Counted from the stretch's first letter, positions 24,557 through 35,888 are shown. The stretch: 64,000 nucleotides of DNA from Neurospora intermedia (GCA_037102815.1 BTPP01000006.1:1240001-1304000), one strand, 5' to 3'. Notes: generated by a model not told the origin, from the letters alone. A program made the numbers and translations.

Positions 24557-24817
24557 ATGGCCATCTCTAACGCCGTACGTCCGTCTCAGACCCGTTTAGA
24601 AGTTATGGACTATTTTCATAGCACTGAGCAAGAAGTTCCCAGAACGGAAGCTGACGAGAAAATTTTGAGTGATCATTGTGACCAAGCCTTGGAAGAATCA
24701 AATCACACCAAGAGACGAATACCATACACGTTTCGGGATTTCAACCTCGACCTATCCACTTCTCTAGTTAGGGCTGGAAAGAATAGACGTCAAGCACCTG
24801 ATCTGGATACGTACTGA
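24557..24817 (+). CDS. Doubtful small ORF, 86 aa
   Basis: ATG in a good context (ATCATGGCC) opens 86 codons (MAISNAVRPSQTRLEVMDYF, then KRRIPYTFRDFNLDLSTSL). Hydrophilic, no motif, no signal peptide. It could be a small orphan gene like its neighbours or chance; nothing beyond the start context and composition supports it. Confidence 0.28.
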   Translation: MAISNAVRPSQTRLEVMDYFHSTEQEVPRTEADEKILSDHCDQALEESNHTKRRIPYTFRDFNLDLSTSLVRAGKNRRQAPDLDTY

Positions 24818-25399
24818 GAGAGGGAGCGGTTTTTCTACGACATATTTCACGACTGGAACATGATGAATTGTAAAGATGACGCTTTTGGCAAAATTGGATG
24901 GGGAGAGAAAAGGAGACCTTATTCAAAAGCTGGCGGATATCGAAGAGAAACGTTGGTCGGGTAGGGGACCAAGATCACGTCCGGGTGCAGAAGTGATGAA
25001 GATCAGTTTGCTAACTAGGGAACCCCCCAGCAGTGTTGCCCATATCTGGAGTTTGCTGTTGCACATGATGTTGACGGCTTTAACGCCCATGTAGGTAGCT
25101 TCGCCAACAAGAAAAGGAGCAAAGTGGAGAGCAGAGACGTGTTCACGAGCACACTCGAAATCAGGGCCGCCGGATCCATGAGGATACAAACATCGGGGAG
25201 AGACAAAGGCTTTCCTGCCCCCAAGTCCCAACCAAAGCAAAGAAGTACAAGTGCCCACATACCGAAACAAGCTCCTTTGTTCGCGCCACAGGAACAATCC
25301 TTCTTCAACACTCAAGTACGCGACGCAGTCCACTCAGCGGTTGCTCGAACATCCACAATCGTCAATTTCTCGCGTAGGCATTTTGCAAGCGAAGCAGTC
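24818..25399. other. Upstream region of the GH7 cellulase
   Basis: The GH7 frame stays open upstream to 25124 with one in-frame ATG at 25178, but that extension is basic, lacks a signal sequence and would bury the signal peptide, so I treat it as leader. I looked for CGGN5CCG cellulase-regulator sites by eye and found none here. Confidence 0.4.
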
Positions 25400-26810
25400 A
25401 TGATCCCTCGAAGACTTAGCAGTTTACTGCTATCCACCTTTCTTCTCTCACTCTTTCCAGAAGTAGCAACCGCCCAACAGATCGGCACCGCCATACCTGA
25501 AGTCCATCCCCGTTTCCGCACCCAGAAATGTACCAAATCAGGCGGCTGCAAGACGCGACAGACGTATCTCGTTGCCGACGTCCGGCACCGAGCCTTCCAC
25601 AACACCGAAGGCGAGATCGTCGAATGCTCCGCCGCCAACAAGGTGCTCTGTCCCGACGAGGCCACCTGCGCCAAGAACTGCATCCTTGACGGCGTCGAGT
25701 ATGGCAGCTCAGGCGTGCTGGCTAGTGACACGGCCGTGTCGCTACGCAACTATCTTTTTGACGGGAAGGAGCAAAGGGCAATCAGTCCGCGCGTGTACCT
25801 ACTTGCAGAGGATGGCGAGAACTACGAGCCCATCAAGCTCTTAAACCAGGAAATCAGCTTTCAGGTGGACGTGTCAAACATTGGTTGCGGCATGAACGGC
25901 GCGCTGTACCTGTCCGAGATGGATTTTGCTGGGGGGAGGAGTGAATTCAACCCGGCTGGGGCCAAGTATGGGACTGGGTACTGCGATGCGCAATGTCCCA
26001 AGAGCGACTTTGTGAATGGAGTGGTATGTAAGCGAGAAGCATCCCATATTTGATCCAAACAATCCGTTTTTCGTCCCTTCTAACTCTCTCTCCATTTCTG
26101 CACCCCAGGTAAACCTGGATTCCTCCGGCGCTTGCTGCAACGAAATGGACATCTGGGAAGCCAACTCGCGCGCCACGACCATGACTTCGCATCCTTGCAA
26201 GCAAACGGGCCCTTTCCTTTGCAACGGTGATCAATGCGACGAGTCAGAGAAGAGTGGAAGCGGTAGTATGTGCTCCAGAAAAGGCTGCGGAATCAATCTG
26301 TTCAGGCTTGGTGCCCCAGAGTTCTACGGCAAGGGCCAGCAACACAAGGTTGACACCTCCCGGCCGTTTACAGTCGTCACCCGCTTCTTTACAGATGACA
26401 ACTCAACGACTGGCGCCCTCAACGAGACTAGGAGGGTCTACGTTCAGGATGGAAAAACGATTCCAGCCACCTACAGCTCGAATATCAAAGCTCTCAACCA
26501 TGCCAACATTTCGCCCAGCGGTGGCAAGTTTGAAGGCGCGTTGACGGAGGGGTACTGCGGTGCTCGGGGCTTCGGCGACCATGTGCGATTAGGTGGATTG
26601 AAGACAATGGGCCAGGCACTGGGTCGTGGTATGGTCATGGTATTGAGTATCTGGAACTCCGAAAGAGACTCCATGGCGTGGCTGGACGCCGGAAAAAACG
26701 GACCATGCCAGGACGGTGAAGGGAAGCCGGACAGGATCGCTAAAAAGACGCCGGACGTCACAGTAACTTTTTCTAACATCAGGTGGGGCGATATTGGTTC
26801 GACTACATGA
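25400..26810 (+). CDS. GH7 cellulase (endoglucanase-like), secreted, no CBM
   Basis: Secreted retaining beta-1,4-glucanase acting on cellulose. Exons 25400-26023 and 26109-26810 flank an 85-nt intron (GTATGT...CCCCAG), giving 441 aa. The signal peptide is MIPRRLSSLLLSTFLLSLFP with cleavage likely after ATAQ. The GH7 catalytic signature NEMDIWEAN places the nucleophile, assisting Asp and acid/base at E220, D222 and E225. Flanking GH7 blocks are intact: GALYLSEMDFAGG, AKYGTGYCDAQCP, VDTSRPFTVVTRF and FSNIRWGDIGST at the very end. The long loop between the CDAQCP region and the catalytic motif typical of cellobiohydrolases is absent (FVNGVVNLDSSGACCNEMDI), which favours an open-cleft endoglucanase (inference). 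No linker or CBM1: the protein stops right after the catalytic core. Numerous paired cysteines fit the family fold. Confidence 0.93.
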
Positions 26811-27656
26811 AGGGATATATTGTCTGCAGGTGGGCAGGACAAAAATGAGGGGATAACCAGCGGTGCGGTCCCTCTGATAGTATGTCACCCTTCGATGGTG
26901 TTGTGATATTGAATGGCTCTTCCTATTCCAAGTACCGACCTGGGGTAACCAGCTACAATTAGCAAATACACCTTGAATTCTGGTAACTGAGCTCGTGCTC
27001 GTGGAGAGCGGTGTGTCTCAACCTTCTCGTATATCTGGCCTTTTCATCCTTACTCTACCCATTCACTTGGGCACAGCCTTTCCATCCGAGGCATTGAGTT
27101 TTTCCTCCTGCAAGCCTCAAAGAAGTCTGCAGAAGCTGGTATCTTCACGTGTGGTATAAAATCCCTCCTCACAAGTAAGGTACCTCCTTGCTTTTTCCTC
27201 CTAACTATCAACCAAACCATCCCCCAGCTTTCGTCAGCACAAGAACTCCTATGTTGACAGGATCAGGACCATATATTCCAGTCCATATCCATCAATAATA
27301 GCACCAAACACCAACTCTATCGACCCTAGCTTGAACAGCAACGGCACTGCTTCCTATTGAGCGAGTCCCGAAGTGACGACCACCAGTAGGGCGCTGCCCG
27401 GTCGGCAACCTCCGCACTCACCACCAGTCAACCGCCCTTGGTCCTAGCTCGATTCACAACGTCGCCGAGCCGAAACCCTGACAAGAACCTTGCTCACCCG
27501 CATGCCTTAACCTTCTTCTAGCTTTACGCATCGCACGAAACAACAAGACCGGCTGTGTACAAGGCTATTCGAGGGTGACATTGCTGCACAGCAACCCTTT
27601 TCTGGATCGAGATTCCACCAAACTCCCACGTCTCAATATCTCGTCAAATATTCACC
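26811..27656. other. Leader/promoter of the basic coiled-coil gene
   Basis: About 850 nt without coding signal. TATAAAA at 27155-27161 lies about 500 nt before the next ATG; the C/A-rich, CCACCAG-containing sequence after it looks like a long 5' leader, common in Neurospora-type genes (inference). Confidence 0.4.
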
Positions 27657-28742
27657 ATGTCAGCCCCCATGTCGGTTGTTTGCCGCAAGCAATTCTCCTT
27701 GGGCAATGAGGACGCTTCTTGCAACGATAGCTCGAAAAAACGTGCAAGGTCGAGCTCCTGCACTCGGAAAGCCAACCAGAACCAATTCAATGACGTGGAT
27801 CCGTTTAAGATGAACAATATCAAGCAACTTATCAACGACGTTGCCGAGAAGATCGAGAAAAGCCGTCATGTCAACGGTAGCCAAACTTCCGAGGATGCCA
27901 TGAGCCTCGGCTCCCCGTCCTCTCACACTTCCACCAAATCCATCATCTCCGGTCAGGTCGACTTTGGCTTCGGCGTCGACACCAGTGGCGATGCCTTCAC
28001 TTTCGATCAAAGGCCCGTCTACAAAGAGTTGGCTGAGTTGCTCGCCACGTCGCCGAGAGCTCGTAGCGCTTCTCCGTCTCCAGAACCCCTTCAGAAGAAA
28101 CGTAGTAGAACTCAGAAGCGCTCCGATGCCTTGCGCCGTCAAAAGGCCAGACAGCAGGCTGAGAAGCAAGCCAGCCAGGCCGAGGCAGGCAACCAGGCCG
28201 TGGTAGCCCCAGTAGCCGAGAAACGCAGCAAGACCCAGAAGCGAGCCAATACTAAGCGCCGACAGAAGATTAGAGAGCAAGGTGAGAGGCAAGCCAAGCA
28301 AGCCGAGGCAGCCAAAGAAGCCGAAAAGCTTAGACAAGCCAAGAAGCTTCAGAAAAAGCTCAACGCCATCGCAAACAACAGCATCCCGCTTCCGCCGCCG
28401 CCGCCGCCGTCACCGATGTTGATGCAGTTGGATGCACCGGTGGACGAGGACGTCGAAGCCTGGAGTGTCCGCCTCCAGAATGAGCTCATCGAGGCCAAAG
28501 CTGAAATTTTGTCGATGAAGAGGACCAATGACTTCCTCACGGCCCAGGTCCAACATTTGCAGGCGAAGGCGGACAGTCTCACGGAAGCCAATCAGGCTGC
28601 GCTGAGGGAGATACAGGCTGTTCGTACCGCTGCCGCAAGATTCGTTGACAGCGGTCCGCAAATCACCATGAAAGACATTGAAGACATGCAGCGTCGAATT
28701 TCGAACTGCATTACGGCCGAGTTTCCATCGTCGCTCCTCTGA
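27657..28742 (+). CDS. Hypothetical basic coiled-coil protein with 41-residue internal repeat
   Basis: Single-exon 361-aa protein from ATG 27657 (TTCACCATGTC, strong context). No family recognised. It has a Ser/Lys/Arg-rich N-terminus (SSKKRARSSSCTRK, possible NLS) and a central K/R/Q/A-rich segment with two copies of a unit starting KRSRTQKRSDALRRQ (148-177) and KRSKTQKRANTKRRQ (189-218), period 41 residues. A polyproline run (LPPPPPPSP) and a C-terminal heptad-like coiled coil (LQNELIEAKAEILSMKR, VQHLQAKADSLTEANQAAL) follow. Probably nuclear or nucleic-acid associated given the charge, but no DNA-binding domain is visible and bZIP spacing is not clear. Function unknown. Confidence 0.75.
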   Translation: MSAPMSVVCRKQFSLGNEDASCNDSSKKRARSSSCTRKANQNQFNDVDPFKMNNIKQLINDVAEKIEKSRHVNGSQTSEDAMSLGSPSSHTSTKSIISGQVDFGFGVDTSGDAFTFDQRPVYKELAELLATSPRARSASPSPEPLQKKRSRTQKRSDALRRQKARQQAEKQASQAEAGNQAVVAPVAEKRSKTQKRANTKRRQKIREQGERQAKQAEAAKEAEKLRQAKKLQKKLNAIANNSIPLPPPPPPSPMLMQLDAPVDEDVEAWSVRLQNELIEAKAEILSMKRTNDFLTAQVQHLQAKADSLTEANQAALREIQAVRTAAARFVDSGPQITMKDIEDMQRRISNCITAEFPSSLL

Positions 28743-30958
28743 AAGGGATGGGAGGTCGCCGATAAACTTTTTTTAAGCGATCCGTAAAGCTAAAACATTT
28801 CTGATCTGGATCTGGCTGGCCTTCCGCTTAGAACAAACGCAGCAATGGTATCGAATCTTCCGTGGAGTCTGGCAGTAAAGGATTGATTTTGGCTCCCACG
28901 GTCTCTAAAGCGATGGCATGGCGATGATAGACAGGCGTTGCTGTGCACCGGGCATGGTTTTTGGCGTCAATCTGCATATGGGATTGTGGTTCCTCTTCTA
29001 CTTCATCATCTCTTTCTTTTCTCCTCCTTTTCTTGCTATGACGGATAGTTGGCGCTGGATGCGAACTTGTTCTCACTCCTTTTGGTGGTGGGGAAATCGA
29101 CATTATTTGGGGGTCTACTGTCTGCCAAATATTATCTGCGCCAGGAGAACGAATCGTCAGCTCTCTGTTATCACTGCGGCGGAACTGGAGCGTACTGCCC
29201 TCAATGTGGCATGGACTAGATGGGCGCAAGTACAGGATTGGGCTTTTCGGTGCATGTTCGTCCGGGGCGGGCAGTTGGGCATCGGAAATACGAGAAAAGA
29301 AACATGGGAGATACACATACAGGAACAGAGATCAGTTGCTTTACCTCCATCTTTCTGATGGTTCAGTAGTAGTTGGATACTGGGGCGTGATTCCATATTC
29401 TATGAGCTTGTAAGGTGTGATTTCGAAGGCCGGGCTGGATGCTCAATTTGAACCAGGAGATCGCAAACAAAAATAACGCTTCAGAACTGTGATTGACTAC
29501 TGCCATACTCAGGTACCTTTACCTGGACTGTAGAAAGACTCTTGTGACTGTTACTTGTGATAACTCCCATCTGTACCTTCCGCCCCTTGTTGTTGTGAAA
29601 AGTCGGGGTTCCCTCCTGGACAAGCATTGGAAGAAGGGGCCGACGCAGCTTCGCGCTGATGATTGGGAGAAGGAAGGAGGAGCGGAGAAAGTCGGAGACG
29701 ACGAAATAGTCTACAGGGCACGGGCATCGGCCGTACATGCGATGCTGGAAAAGTGGAAACCTGGATGCAGTCTACAAGAAATGGGGATGGTGAGAAAGTT
29801 TGGTCAGACACTCGTTTACAGGACCACTGGTCTCTCAATGAGCCCCTCGAGAATTGCTTGAATTGTTTGTAGACCTAAATGTATTTACTACTTAGCCCTC
29901 TTCCCTGAGGACCACTTGATATGCTTCCTCAAAATGAGACGATCTTGAGTATCATGACAACGGTTCGAATTTCTTGTGCCCCGCTTTTCATAGGATTCGA
30001 GATTGCCGAGGCGTGGCCGCGTGGGAAGGTGCAGTGCGCAGCGGGACGGGGGAGCCTCAATTCCACACAAAGTCTTACTCCTGGCTCCTTATGCTGTCCC
30101 ACATGTGGCACTTCCAGATCCTAAGACCTTGAAACAATTTGTCGCAAGTAGTGAACCCCCTCAATATTATCAAAGAAGAACACCGGCCTGCAAGATCTCG
30201 TTTGGGGGTGATGTGCGACAAATGCGGAAGTTTGTTTGTCTTGGCACACAGCGCCCCTGAATTGTGGATCACCGCTGCTCTGGGGACCCCGCATCTCCCC
30301 CAAACTCCCCGCCGGTCAACGCTTTCCGGGCCCTGATTTGCCTGAGGAAATGACAGATTGAAAGAGTGCACTCAACTCCGATGTGTGCTTCAAAGTCGCG
30401 CTCAATCCTTCAAATATCAAATCCCACGCGCTATTCAAGGGTGGGAATACCCTTATGTCATCTGAAGCCATGATCACACACTTCTCTCTCTACGTTGGCG
30501 CCCTTCACGAATCCTTGAGGAGTCGTGTACTGCCTTGGAATCTAGTCTGTCGACCTGTGGAATCTCATGACGCGCAGCCAGCTTTACAGATGACTATGTA
30601 TTGCCCCTAAAGATATATCTTCCCAATTCTCGACACACTCCCCTTGAAGGCGGCGCTTTGTACTAAGAGCCCCTCAACTCCAGTGTCTTCTTCCATTCAA
30701 TTGCCCAAGTGCATCAGGTTGGCTATTCGATTCATTCACTCTCTGAATATCACCACAACACAATGTGCGCCAAGGTCGGGAAGTGATGCCACCGTAAGAG
30801 GTGACGAAGGTCTATTCCACATGGAAAATGGACGTCATATCGTGGGGAGCGAATTTACCACTACAGTGGCTCAGTGACACCCTTTATCATCGTATGGAGT
30901 TTCCGCTTCGAGCGAAGGGGTAGTCGCTGTGGACGGCATCCGCAATGATCGCATCAAG
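28743..30958. other. Gene-poor region with one coding-like minus-strand frame
   Basis: Mostly non-coding. The minus frame 28828-29316 has protein-like content (RRSDNRELTIRSPGADNIWQ, SKKRRRKERDDEVEEEP) but opens with GTG, not ATG. A possible first exon at about 29390 (MESRPSIQLLLNHQKDG followed by GTAAAG) does not join it in phase. I therefore do not call a gene. Other frames, including 29493-29861 plus (TTG start), look like chance. Confidence 0.35.
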
Positions 30959-31423
30959 ATGTCGAGGTGTTGTGGCGCCATATCGCGCGAACCTCGGTTT
31001 ATGTTGATCTTTTGGAATTTAAGGCGGGGCAAGTCGCCGCGGCAGCTGCGGTCGCTTTTGTTGGACGAGGAAGTAGGCGACGCGTCGGCGGCAACACAGG
31101 CTATCGGTTACCAAGACACCCACGTCGTTTCGACAGTCCGTTACACGGCTGACACAGAGACTGTAAGCTTCAGGCTTCGAATGGATGCTGTGGACGTAAT
31201 GTTCGACGAACCGGGCGAGTGGACGGCCTACATATGGAGGACCGTCAGCTGGGAAAACACTGGTGATGGACTTCCAATCACAGCCACATTGGAGACAGGA
31301 AAGACGAGAGTTGGGCTAGCACCGCAAGTGTTGGCCGGCAGTGGCTGCGCTCAACATGGCACTGCGCCAGATCAGGACAACCAAGACGGAGCCGGGCCAT
31401 TTTACTGGACAGGGCAGGACTGA
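30959..31423 (+). CDS. Possible hypothetical protein, 154 aa
   Basis: Single-exon frame from ATG 30959 (CAAGATGTCG). No family recognised. A beta-rich middle (YQDTHVVSTVRYTADTETVS, then FRLRMDAVDVMFDEPGEWTA) is protein-like; the end is polar with AGSGCAQHGTAPDQDNQDG. The long alternating-hydrophobic stretch and acidic composition argue mildly for a real gene. No signal peptide or membrane helix. The true gene could have more exons. Confidence 0.35.
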   Translation: MSRCCGAISREPRFMLIFWNLRRGKSPRQLRSLLLDEEVGDASAATQAIGYQDTHVVSTVRYTADTETVSFRLRMDAVDVMFDEPGEWTAYIWRTVSWENTGDGLPITATLETGKTRVGLAPQVLAGSGCAQHGTAPDQDNQDGAGPFYWTGQD

Positions 31424-33037
31424 CTTCCCTCTGATGACCTCCTTTTTCTTGTTCATTTAAACATTAAGTTGTACATGTTACACAACCGAGCGCACAGCGG
31501 TAGCTTGGTAGCCTGAGCTGTTGCCTGTTCCAGAAAGTCTCAATTGCCTCGTCGGCTGCCGACGCTTTGCTGCGGGCGTGGCAACAGAACAGGAGGGAAG
31601 TCGCTGTGTCGCAACCTCCACCATTTAGCCTCTTCATTGGGTGATTTCCGCTCGGTTTGCCCAAGGCAGAGATACCGTTTACAATACCTTACTGTGAAAG
31701 GCAACGTACGGACTAAAAGTCACGACGTACTGATTGCAATGTTCGTGTTACACCCGACTCAAACTCGCACAACGGATGCTTCCCCGTCCTTCTGGTGTAT
31801 GCTGTGCTCTGAGCTCTGATTCAGAGTTAAGCTGCACTTCATGCTCATGACGACAGGCCTGCCATCAACATTGTTATGGCGGGTAAGTACCGCTCATGCC
31901 CAGGATGCCCTTATCGGCCTTGAGGTTGCTCTCACCATGAACTTGGCAGGTAACTTTCTTCCATAGACCTGAAGCGGGCTACTCCCATCCGATTCCCTAC
32001 CTCTATCTTGTTCTCACTGTTCCACAAGCAACTCCGTCTACACATGGGCGCCTTCCGTTGGGGGACCTGTATGGTGGAACTCTCAATATCGGGCCACGGC
32101 AATTAGAAGCCTGCACACGGCCAGCACGACCCGACTTAACATGATCCCACGCGCTGGCAACCCACGCTTGTGGTTGCACCTTGTTCGTGACACTCATCTT
32201 CAGAGAAGTTGTTCCTGCAAGTGCTTGGACTTTGCGCTGCAAGCAACAAACCGCTTTCGAGCGGCAGAAACTGAAAGTACCGTGAACCTGCTACGTCTGG
32301 GTACATTAAGCCTCACTGTCCCTCAGCTTTCATGGAGCTTTCTTGCTTTTGCACGACTGTATCTGACGTACTTATCGGCCAAGATGGCCTACCTACCACC
32401 TCCCGTCTAGACTACCTAGACTTGTCCTCAAGCTGCCTCGTCAGATCCCTCATCCCGCTTGCTGTCGATTGTGCCCGTTGTAGGGTTGAACGGGCTGTTT
32501 GTATTCCCCTGCACAGGCTTTTCCGTCCTTCTGGCCGAAATCCACCTTGGGTCTGTATGCAGTCAAGATACAAAGTGCGCATCTCGTCATCCCATCAGGA
32601 AAGCGGCCAGCTAGCCCGAGCTCCCACCGCTACACTTTCGAATGAAACGCTTGAAGCACTGGCGCGTGACAGATTTCAAATGAGGCTCAATGTTATGAGA
32701 GGGATGATAGGGGGATTTTGACTGATCCCGTCCCGTCCCTGGCATTGAAGTTGTGGGGTAAAGGAAGGCACTTCCACTTTGCAGTTTCGCACTTGGGACG
32801 ACAGATAAAGTTTCTAATATCGTACCTTCCAGTTTCCCTCTTAAAGCCCACACCCTGAACAAAACCCTTCTCCCCCTCCTCCTCTCCTCCTCCATCCTCC
32901 TCTTTCACGTCTTCCTTTTCTCACCAACACCATAGAGACCTCACAGCTTTCTTCGCCATTTTGACTAGGTTGCGAGACTCGACTTCTCTTCTTTTTTGAG
33001 CTGACTTGACTTTTCAAGTTGTTCGTTCCTTTTTTTT
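31424..33037. other. Intergenic and GT4 leader
   Basis: No gene supported; the 129-aa plus frame 32332-32721 shows no motif. From about 32850 the plus strand is strongly pyrimidine-rich, consistent with the promoter and leader of the GT4 gene at 33072. Confidence 0.4.
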
Positions 33038-33068
33038 CTCTCGACGGTCCTTTTCTCTCTCGACGGTC
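33038..33068 (+). repeat. 12-bp direct repeat just upstream of the GT4 start
   Basis: CTCTCGACGGTC occurs at 33038-33049 and 33057-33068 (19-nt spacing), each preceded by a T-rich run. The second copy ends three bases before the ATG. Leader-positioned; function unknown. Confidence 0.7.
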
Positions 33069-33071
33069 ACC

Positions 33072-34578
33072 ATGACCATCTCTACCGACGCTCCTTACGG
33101 ACCCTGCGGGGTATCCAATGGTGTTCTGACGCCGACCAAGATGCGCGTCTTTTTGGTTCAGACTGCGCAAGGTCTCACTCCCTCCTCAGGAGGTTACAAG
33201 GCCAACGTCAATCTCCTTCGCCAGTTGCGCCTGTTCGGCCATGATGCTGCTCAGATCTGCTACGGATTTGAAGACGAGGTCGAAAAGTACGCTGAGCTGG
33301 CCAGAGCCAAAGGTGTCGAACCTAACGTGACCCACCATTCGGGCTTGCCAGTCATCGACTCCAAGGGAAACCAACACGAACTTGATGTCAAGACATTCAT
33401 GGATGAGCATGGCATTCACAATATCGTCATTTCCCGCGTTCCCTTCAATGAAGCTTACCCCACTAGGGAATTCTGGCAGGACACCCAAGATTACCTTGAG
33501 GTACCTTTTTCCAATCCTTTAAACATCAAGATCGAGTACTAACATCCGTTTTCTAGGACCGCTCCATTACCCAGCGCATGCAGACCTTGATCGACATCTT
33601 CTCCAAACATATCACTGCGTACCGTCCTACTCATGTCGTCTTCAACGATCCCGTCACGATGAAAGTCACGGCTGACCACGCCCTGAGACCCACGTTCAAG
33701 AGAATCAATGTCATCCACACCGCTGAGCAGCTGCCCTTCGGCCCTTACTGCAACGGCATTTTGGGTCATTGCTCGTCCCCTAAGGTCGAGGATCAACTGC
33801 TTAGAGAGCTTGAAGGAATTTGGGTGGTCTCGAAGGCCATCGGAGACTACGCTTGGCAGCACGGAAAACTCAAGACGACTTTTCTTGTTCACAGCCCCCT
33901 CACCTACCTCGATGCTCGCACTGGAGGCATGCCCGTTCAGCGGTACAACATCGACAAGTTCGAGGTCGGCATGGTTAATCCCTGCCCTCACAAAGGCCTT
34001 TCCATCCTCCTTGAGCTCGCCAAAAGACTGCCGCAAATTCAGTTTGTCACTTGGAGCAGCTGGGGCTCTCGAAGCAAGCACCTTGATCAACTGAAGGAAC
34101 TTCCCAACATGAAGTAAGTCCATATTCCCCTGTCCTCGAGTACAACTCAACGCTTACTTTCCACTTCGAATCAAGGGTCATGCCCACCACCAGCAACACG
34201 GATGAAATTTGGGACCGCATCAAGGTCTTGCTTGCACCTTCTGTCTGGCTCGAGGCGTGGGGAGTTGTTGTGACTGAGGCCCAGCTTCGTGGCATCCCCG
34301 TCGTCGCTTCCAATGCCGGCGGTCTCAAGGAAGCCAAGATTGACTTGCCTTACTGTCTCCCTGTGAACGTTGTCACTGGCGCCAAGCACGAAAATGGTGA
34401 CTATATCGTCCCGGAGCAGAACATCGACCTTTGGGAGGAGGCCGTTCTTCGGCTGATGACGTGCCAGCAGAACTATGACAGGGTTGCGCGAGCAACTGCC
34501 CAAGGCTCTGTCAAGTGGCTTAACAGTCTCGACCCCCGTGCCCACGAGAAGTGGTTCCTTGGGATGATGACTGCTTGA
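33072..34578 (+). CDS. GT4-family glycosyltransferase
   Basis: Retaining GT-B fold glycosyltransferase; sugar donor and acceptor are not readable. Three exons (33072-33500, 33557-34113, 34176-34578) joined across 56-nt and 62-nt introns give 462 aa. The start is ATG in TCACCATGACC. The N-terminal GT-B half begins VFLVQTAQGLTPSSGGYKAN with the glycine loop. The second half carries the GT4 donor-site pattern E-x7-E in APSVWLEAWGVVVTEAQLRG, followed by IPVVASNAGGLKEA, placed at about residues 350-380. No signal peptide or membrane anchor, so probably cytosolic. It is not adjacent to other sugar genes; its nearest partner is the 131-aa gene. It differs from trehalose phosphorylase and ALG-type GT4 enzymes in length and lack of an anchor; exact role unknown. 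Confidence 0.88.
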
Positions 34579-35888
34579 GCTAAGCATATTTCCTCCGAGC
34601 ATCACTGCATATCACACCATGTTTGGCGTTATTCTCTGGATTTTTGCTTTTATTGGTGGGAAACGGCATCTTTGTTTACCATCACCGGATTGATAGCGTA
34701 TGCCAGATCGGACATCTACGGAGCAATACCAATACAAGTCATTCTTACTATTTCTTCATGTTCCTGACGGTTGTAAACTCACGTCTTTGGCACTTATCAC
34801 CTCTTTCTCACAGGTTATGACTCGGACTGGCAGTTGGAATAAGCTTCCTTGACGCAAGAACCTTGGTAACATGAGGCCAGGTAGTGTAGATGTCCAAACC
34901 CTACATGGTGTGGTGGTTCTGGCTCCAATGTATACTACACAGTTACTTCGAGGGACTATATCAGCAAGGCCTGATATCCGTTTCTTGCGCTTTCGCAGTT
35001 TTCCGCTGAGTTTCCAAGTGGACACCAGTGCTTTCTCATGTGTAGGTGTTTCATTATGCCTGATTGACCTGACAGGTGCAGTATCCCGAATATCGAGGCA
35101 TTTCCGTGGGGGCAGTCTCACAGCTGCGTCGAAGCCAAGGCTGTTCCCTCAGTAGGATCTGTTCTTTCCACTACCATGGTAATCCATCCATACGCGGCTG
35201 TTTAATATCGCGGGATCTTGCCAGCTGTCGTGTTCCTTCCATACTTTGGTCGAATTTTCCATGTTGTGTTCCAGAGATGACAAGTACGCGGCGGACGCAA
35301 GCAATCTGGCGCGTGTGCTACTGCACTTTTAGCATGTCAGATCTGAAAAAGTGTGCTTCTGCTCAAGAAGCATATGTCGCGGGCCCAATCATGCCTTCCC
35401 GTGGAAATGTCATTTCACTACATGAGGAAGGCGCAACCAAAGGCGGCAGCAAGAAAAGCGAACTGGAAGCAGCGGGTGTTTTCGGATGATCTCCAATCGT
35501 GATGATCTTTCTACCAAGACTGCAATTCTAGCTAGAGGTAACTCCTGTCATCCCCAGTCTTCGTCCAGCGCCCTTTCACATAGTACAGTATGAGACAATA
35601 TTTTTCCGTATTCTCTGTCCAGAAAGGGTGAAGGACAAACGGCACTTGGAGCAACTGGAACAAGAACAACTTCTCTCTGACAAGCTCAGCATCTAGACAA
35701 ACCGATGGCAAGAGGATGGAAGTTGACCAAACGGCAGTTGCTCAATAAAAGTGTCTGTAGGTAAATTCATGCATTCCGTCCTATCATTCCATGTGCCGTT
35801 TATACCCGTTACCCCCATTTCATCATAATATCGTACATCACCCAAACGGTAGCATTTACTGTTCGCCGTCATTGCTTTGATTTTTCCT
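34579..35888. other. Convergent intergenic region, nothing recognised
   Basis: Lies between two converging genes. The plus frame 35076-35489 (137 aa) overlaps stop-dense frames and has no motif, so I left it out. Confidence 0.4.

Noticed and set aside
28828-29316. 162-aa minus ORF
   Set aside because: Protein-like composition but a GTG start and no in-phase upstream exon; kept only as a note within the intergenic entry.
29493-29861. 122-aa plus ORF
   Set aside because: Opens with TTG, no motif, and surrounded by similarly sized chance frames.
35076-35489. 137-aa plus ORF in the convergent spacer
   Set aside because: No recognisable domain, uneven composition, no intron or promoter signal.
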